Shown one piece after another: positions 7,711 through 11,292 of a stretch of 11,292 nucleotides of DNA. The position numbers and the translations under genes are program-made. Source of the stretch: Saccoglossus kowalevskii (lineage: Eukaryota; Hemichordata; Enteropneusta; Harrimaniidae); the NCBI RefSeq assembly GCF_000003605.2, contig NW_003143301.1, forward strand, positions 182,650 to 193,941, given 5' to 3'. Numbering within the stretch: the first letter of the stretch is position 1; every line of letters starts with the position of its first letter. The notes below the pieces were generated by a model, which saw only the letters and a list, made by a program, of their open reading frames with translations, did no database searches and was not told where the DNA came from.

Positions 7711-8213
7711 GTAAACAATCTCTCTTAAAAAATTACTGGGTGGCATTGAACTTGAGGTGGTGCTATACAATGTCACACTTGTACCAACACAATGACAGTG
7801 GTACTACTACAACGCATTGAACTTGAGGTGGTGCTATACAATGTCACACTTGTACCAACACAATGACAGTGGTACTACTACAACACATGTTTTATTTATT
7901 GACTGTTAAAAAAATGTCTAAGTGTAAAATATTAGGTCATTATCACTGTACAGCTTGTAGATTGGAATACTAGGTAAACAATCTCTCTTAAAAAATTACT
8001 GGGTGGCATTGAACTTGAGGTGGTGCTATACAATGTCACACTTGTACCAACACAATGACAGTGGTACTACTACAACGCATTGAACTTGAGGTGGTGCTAT
8101 ACAATGTCACACTTGTACCAACACAATGACAGTGGTACTACTACAACACATGTTTTATTTATTGACTGTTAAAAAAATGTCTAAGTGTAAAATATTAGGT
8201 CATTATCACTGTA
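7688..8213. repeat. Exact 263-bp tandem duplication containing a doubled 71-bp unit
   Basis: Bases 7688-7950 and 7951-8213 appear identical by eye. Each copy contains two perfect 71-bp units (7743-7813, 7814-7884; 8006-8076, 8077-8147), giving four copies in all. The duplication starts inside the TLCD4 exon, so the second copy repeats the last 23 exon bases and the splice donor (CTAG|GTAAAC at 7973-7974). GTA at 7685-7687, 7948-7950 and 8211-8213 marks the breakpoints as a 3-bp microhomology. The absence of differences means a very recent event, ongoing gene conversion or an assembly artefact. Confidence 0.95.
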
Positions 8214-8926
8214 AAATGCTTTGGGATAAACCTATATTTTTGGCTAATTTTGATGAAATTTGTTTCTTGAAATTTGCATAGGCCCTCTAGTTGTCAAATG
8301 GCAAACTTTTTTAGTGACGTAACATTATACAAATGTTCATCCCAATGGAGATGGACATACGGTACTGTTTAAGTGACGCTTGACAATGACACAAATACCC
8401 TTTACATAATATAATAGATGTATTGCCAAAATACATAACAAACTCTAACAGACAGTGTCATACAGCACCAAAATCTCTGATTCCGTGACTCTTTGAAGAG
8501 ACGAATTGTGCAAGCACAAATGGAATGTCTCAAAGCACATAACCTGTGTACAGGCAAACTCGCAGCAAGCTTGATCAAAAATCAAGCAAAATTGCTTTAA
8601 AATCATACTTTTTTTTTTTGAATAAAAAATATAGTGATGCCATGAGTGACAAACTTGTCATCTCATAAATATTGGCATGTTTTGTGTCCCTTGACAAGTA
8701 AATGCCGTAAATCTTGAACGTTCCTGAATGGAGATAAATATTAGAAAATGTCAGGTAGACATTAGAATATGTCTACCTGTAATGCACATGTCTGATTGGC
8801 TTTCATGGCTGCGCAGCACTACAATTTACCCAGAATTCCATATAATTTGTATTCTTTGACCTTTAAAAAATGTTTCACACTAAAATGTGGGTGCAGCAAT
8901 TTACACATCTTTATTTATTTTTTTGT
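8214..8926. other. TLCD4 intron 1, hairpin-rich segment
   Basis: No exon was seen. Several foldback sequences cluster here: TTGTGC-AA-GCACAA near 8507-8520; ATGAG-TGACAA-AC-TTGTCA-T-CTCAT at 8642-8665, an 11-bp stem with one bulge; and CAGGTAGACAT-TAGAAT-ATGTCTACCTG at 8752-8779, a perfect 11-bp stem with a 6-nt loop. They may be remains of one or more foldback or MITE-like elements. Confidence 0.5.
8752..8779. repeat. Perfect 11-bp hairpin with 6-nt loop
   Basis: CAGGTAGACAT at 8752-8762 is exactly complementary to ATGTCTACCTG at 8769-8779, separated by TAGAAT. The sequence is intronic and no function can be assigned. Confidence 0.65.
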
Positions 8927-9290
8927 TAGCTCCGCTGTCGACTTTGTCGAGCGGAGCTTATCATATGAGTGATTGTCCGTCGTCGTCCGTGTCAATGTTT
9001 TACTTTTTCGACTTCTTCTTGAAAACTACAAGCCTGAATGCTTTGATACTTGGTGTATATGTACCTTGGGTAGACCTCTCTTAGGTTTGTTCATTTCATG
9101 TTGATATCTTTAATTCTCTAATTTTGGTGAATATTTTTGTAATTTTTGGTAAAAAGTGATATTTTCGACTTATTGTTAAAAACTGTAAGTCCGATTGCTT
9201 TGATACTATACATATTGTTCATTTTCTAATGATGTCTTCAGTTCTTTAATTGAAATGTGCATTGCTAACAGCGGAGCTATCTCAGCCGAT
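8927..9290. mobile_element. Interspersed repeat with TAGCTCCGCTGT inverted ends
   Basis: The left end TAGCTCCGCTGT (8927-8938) recurs inverted as ACAGCGGAGCTA (9268-9279), giving a ~350-bp element. The left end also folds on itself: AGCTCCGC (8928-8935) and TCGAC (8938-8942) pair with GTCGA (8946-8950) and GCGGAGCT (8951-8958) around a TTT loop with a 2-nt bulge. Between the ends are GTCCGTCGTCGTCCGTG and two related blocks, TTCGACTTCTTCTTGAAAAC with TGCTTTGATACT and TTCGACTTATTGTTAAAAAC with TGCTTTGATACT, showing internal duplication about 180 bp apart. A 65-codon frame at 8887-9084 crosses it and is repeat-derived. The element sits in TLCD4 intron 1. Confidence 0.65.
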
Positions 9291-9431
9291 AGGCTGCTTG
9301 TTGATTTTGAATTAAATGTACATAATTTTCCATTGAATACAAATCTGTATAAAAATCAAATTTGGCATTCAAAGGGTTAAACACCTTTGGTTTCATTAAA
9401 AAATTTATATTTTGATTTTGTCTGTTATTAG

Positions 9432-9521
9432 GGCTGCTTCAACGTTACATTCTGTATTAGTGAGTTACATGTGTGTTTATGTATTGCTGTATGATGAAGA
9501 CAGTAAAGAAAACCCAGTATG
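9432..9521 (+). CDS. TLCD4: TLCD4 (TMEM56) homologue, second coding exon
   Basis: The exon lies between the acceptor CTGTTATTAG and an ideal donor G|GTAAGT, with both junctions in phase 2 so that the reading frame is continuous with the exon ending at 7710. It encodes R-AASTLHSVLVSYMCVYVLLY and then DEDSKENPV-W. This aligns residue by residue with the vertebrate TLCD4 segment around STCHSLVVG, the membrane segment and the FDEATKADPLW motif. The second membrane segment spans protein residues about 55-69. Together the two exons give 78 residues plus a split Trp, about a third of the usual ~260-residue protein; the remaining exons lie beyond 11292. Intron 1 is 1721 bp long. Confidence 0.88.
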
Positions 9522-9843
9522 GTAAGTTGATCCCATCTGTCATCTTTCAGCATGCAGGATAATATCATGGTTATTAATAACTGTATATCTGTTGTTATGA
9601 TTTCGGAGTAAAAATAGTACTGATGTAACCATTGAACAACATGTGTGGATAATGAAGACATTTTCCAATTCTAACCACGTTACTTTGCAGTGATTTATTG
9701 TGAATCTCAAGAAAATTTATTGCCTAAACAAATTTGAAAGAAATTGGTTCAACATGGCATCAGTTGCTGTTTTTGTTTACTTATTTATTTAACCACATGA
9801 TGTAATATTTAGTGATGTAGATTAAAACAAAAACTATAAACAT
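9522..9843. other. TLCD4 intron 2, left part, non-coding
   Basis: One good plus-strand acceptor (ACGTTACTTTGCAG near 9690) is present, but joining it to the phase-2 end of the exon at 9521 gives a stop after four codons, so it is not the next coding exon. Nothing else was recognised. Confidence 0.45.
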
Positions 9844-10072
9844 TTTTCACCACCAGTTCATTCTTTTTATCACCAATTAACAAAATAGTCCTGTTTATAG
9901 TCTGCACTTTCTTTCAGAAGATTGAGACTAAAATAGCCACTTTTTGAGTAAAAAGTGAAAATTGACTCAAACTTTGTCTGTTGGCCCCAAAATTAGATTT
10001 CATTTCCAGAAATATTTAAGAATATAAAAAAAAGTGCAGACAAATTTGGGCGAGAAAGACTGGTGGTGAAAA
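9844..10072. mobile_element. MITE candidate with TTTTCACCACCAGT termini
   Basis: TTTTCACCACCAGT at 9844-9857 is repeated exactly inverted at 10059-10072. A second inverted pair, GTCTGCACTTT (9900-9910) and AAAGTGCAGAC (10031-10041), lies inside at unequal distances, as expected for an element with an insertion or deletion in one arm. It is ~229 bp long, AT-rich and without an ORF. TA lies a few bases outside each tip, but a clean target duplication could not be defined. Confidence 0.6.
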
Positions 10073-10166
10073 GGTTAAGCAATTTCATAAATATTTATTT
10101 CTTGTGGAAAATAAACAATAAAGCTTATTAAAGAAATAGTATGAGAAAAGTTTAGTTGTTATAGTT

Positions 10167-10583
10167 ACTTACTTGATATATATTTAAGTTCTGATAATTT
10201 CCAACTTTGATGCGGTTGATTATAGGTGTAAATGTAGACTGGCTAAAATAACCTGTGCAATCACTACTGGTTATATCTTGGCAGGTACGTATTGAATCCA
10301 ACTTATCCTTGTTTACCATAGTTATTTGTATTTTAGTTGCTGTGAGTTGTGATGCAAGTGTCTGTTCAACATGAATCAAACTCCATGTTTTTCCAGCATA
10401 CGTTTGTTTGTTTGTTTGCTTGGAAGTAGAATAACTTAAAACGCGGTAGTCGTTGTATTGATAAACATTGATTTTCCCACAATCCAATGCGCTCTTCAAA
10501 TGGAAATCACAAGTATGAGGTTTGACCTGGAGTGACTTGCACTGATTACAGCCAGTGACTCCTTCGATGCTTTCCAATAACAT
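10167..10583 (-). CDS. First coding exon of an unrecognised nested antisense gene
   Basis: Reading the minus strand from the ATG at 10583-10581, 137 codons stay open and then meet an ideal donor, CAA|GTAAGT, at 10173/10172. The coding exon is therefore 10583-10173; the entry includes the donor. The product starts MLLESIEGVTGCNQCKSLQV and carries a Cys/His cluster at residues 12-35 (C12xxC15, H23xC25xxH28, C35) that could bind zinc. The middle contains SKQTNKQTY from a CAAA microsatellite. The end (..FTPIINRIKVGNYQNLNIYQ) is phase 0. No membrane segment is seen and I do not recognise the family. Further exons were not identified; they may lie anywhere to the left. The gene starts inside intron 2 of TLCD4, on the opposite strand. 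Confidence 0.6.
10402..10418 (-). repeat. CAAA tetranucleotide microsatellite inside a coding exon
   Basis: Four CAAA units plus a final C on the minus strand encode part of SKQTNKQT in the exon 10583-10173. Changes of one to two units would shift the frame; only multiples of three units (12 nt) keep it. Confidence 0.8.
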
Positions 10584-10588
10584 GAAAA

Positions 10589-10700
10589 TTACTTAATTAA
10601 AACTTGGAAACGTATCAGTTCGTACTCGTTGATCTGCGCAACAGTCAAAGTCGCCATCTTTGTTTATATGAGACGCATATATCTCATATAGCGACGACTA
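10589..10700 (-). promoter_or_regulatory. Promoter/5' leader of the nested minus-strand gene, with 22-codon uORF
   Basis: The minus strand reads CAAAGATGGCGACTTTGACT, matching the YY1 element AANATGGCGNC, which often lies at a transcription start and includes an ATG. That ATG (10657-10655) opens MATLTVAQINEYELIRFQVL plus two residues and stops at TAA 10591-10589. It is in a different frame from the main ORF, which starts eight bases later, so it is an upstream ORF or, if one base is missing, the true N-terminus. TGCGC half-sites (near 10635 and 10702) resemble NRF-1 sites. Inverted repeat TATATGAGA/TCTCATATA flanks the region at 10665-10690. CpG frequency is higher than in the flanks. Confidence 0.5.
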
Positions 10701-11292
10701 CTGCGCTTTAAACAATTCAGGAAAGGTTGTCTTTTTACACAGCTACATTTTGGAAACAGAAATGTTGGAAATGATTTCTCATTTATTCATGGCATTTTTT
10801 AAAGGATTCACCATTATTGCCATCATTGAGTGAATAAACTTTTCAAGACTTGATTCCGTTCCAAAAACAAATTAGAAGCATGTGTATGTAAGATGTATAT
10901 GTATATCAACACATTCCCTGCTGAAAGTAGACACGTATCAGTGCATTTAATGAATTTATATCTTCTCAACCTCTCAACAGTGTGTTAAACTCATCACAAC
11001 CAGTTTAGTTTGTTTCATTCCTGAATTCTTCTTTCTTGTTTACTGTCTAGATTCTCAGTTAGCAAAATTCTTGCTTTGTTTGTCATTTCAGATACGCTGG
11101 TTATGCTACGTCATTTCCCGTTATCAGAATCTGTATTCTATATTCTCCATCATCTGTGTGCTATTTATGCATATACATACACATTGGTCAGTACCCTCAC
11201 TTTATTCTTGTGATTACGTAAATACTAGTATTTCCCACGCTCATAGGCTATAGTATTAACAATTCTGTTTTTATCAAAGTGTAATAAAAATA
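10701..11292. other. Right flank, TLCD4 intron 2, non-coding
   Basis: A strong plus-strand acceptor (TTTGTCATTTCAG near 11080-11091) is followed by a stretch that is open in one frame, but joining it to the exon ending at 9521 creates an immediate TGA across the junction, so it is not the next TLCD4 coding exon. It could be an alternative or decoy site. The open frame 11071-11253 has no recognisable domain. Nothing else was seen. Confidence 0.4.

Noticed and set aside
7685-8213. CRISPR-like or satellite array
   Set aside because: There are only two 263-bp units with no unique spacers; the structure is a simple tandem duplication.
8887-9084. 65-codon plus-strand ORF
   Set aside because: It starts with GTG and crosses the boundary of the TAGCTCCGCTGT repeat; it is repeat-derived.
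9428-9661. 77-codon minus-strand ORF
   Set aside because: Shadow of the TLCD4 exon 9432-9521 on the opposite strand.
9691-9760. Alternative third TLCD4 exon after CTTTGCAG
   Set aside because: Joining in phase gives a stop after four codons and no similarity to the family.
11091-11253. Next TLCD4 coding exon after TTTGTCATTTCAG
   Set aside because: The previous exon ends in phase 2 (TG); joining to the A after this acceptor gives TGA at once, and the sequence does not resemble the expected TLC-domain continuation.

Overview
This window looks like intron-rich, AT-rich eukaryotic nuclear DNA, probably from a marine invertebrate animal. The reasons are spliceosomal exons with GT/AG borders, a recognisable metazoan TLC-domain gene, a buried piece of 18S rDNA, and interspersed repeats of kinds I associate with marine invertebrate genomes (TA-flanked MITEs, 'ATGGCCGAC..GGCCATTTTGT' repeats). 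I cannot fix the phylum from sequence alone. Most open reading frames in the window are chance or repeat-derived; the genes below were read from exon-sized open stretches bounded by splice sites.

Layout. 1-535: no gene, a cluster of CATCTACA/TGTAGATG motifs. 536-1202, minus: a two-exon gene or gene relic whose N-terminus resembles a SAP domain, broken by an apparent one-base frameshift; its intron holds a MITE-like inverted repeat. 1203-2431: a small possible promoter, then AT-rich DNA with two minus-strand polyadenylation signals. 2432-2645, minus: two tentative last exons of an unrecognised gene. 2968-3180: a fragment of rDNA (end of the 5' ETS plus the first ~47 nt of 18S) in antisense. 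3508-4426, minus: a small unrecognised gene with a strong intron, a 39-codon ORF, and 9 nt after its stop a second, same-frame 68-codon ORF, then a polyA signal. 4230-4330: promoter-like motifs. 4427-7247: no convincing gene; a long palindrome, a poly-C tract, MITE fragments and a degenerate ~160-bp tandem repeat. 7248-7458: a clear MITE.

The best gene is a plus-strand homologue of TLCD4 (TMEM56), a polytopic membrane TLC-domain protein: coding exon 7565-7710, intron, exon 9432-9521, and the rest beyond the right edge. Its first intron carries an exact 263-bp tandem duplication, itself containing a doubled 71-bp unit, which has copied the last 23 nt of the exon together with its splice donor. 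The same intron carries a hairpin-rich repeat family.

Within or opposite the next TLCD4 intron lies the first coding exon of an unrecognised minus-strand gene (10583-10173), with a Cys/His cluster, an ideal GTAAGT donor and a promoter-like region at 10590-10700. I see no operon-like or pathway link among these genes. The strongest things to follow up are the exon-donor duplication, the nested antisense gene, the two-ORF minus-strand transcript and the rDNA insertion.
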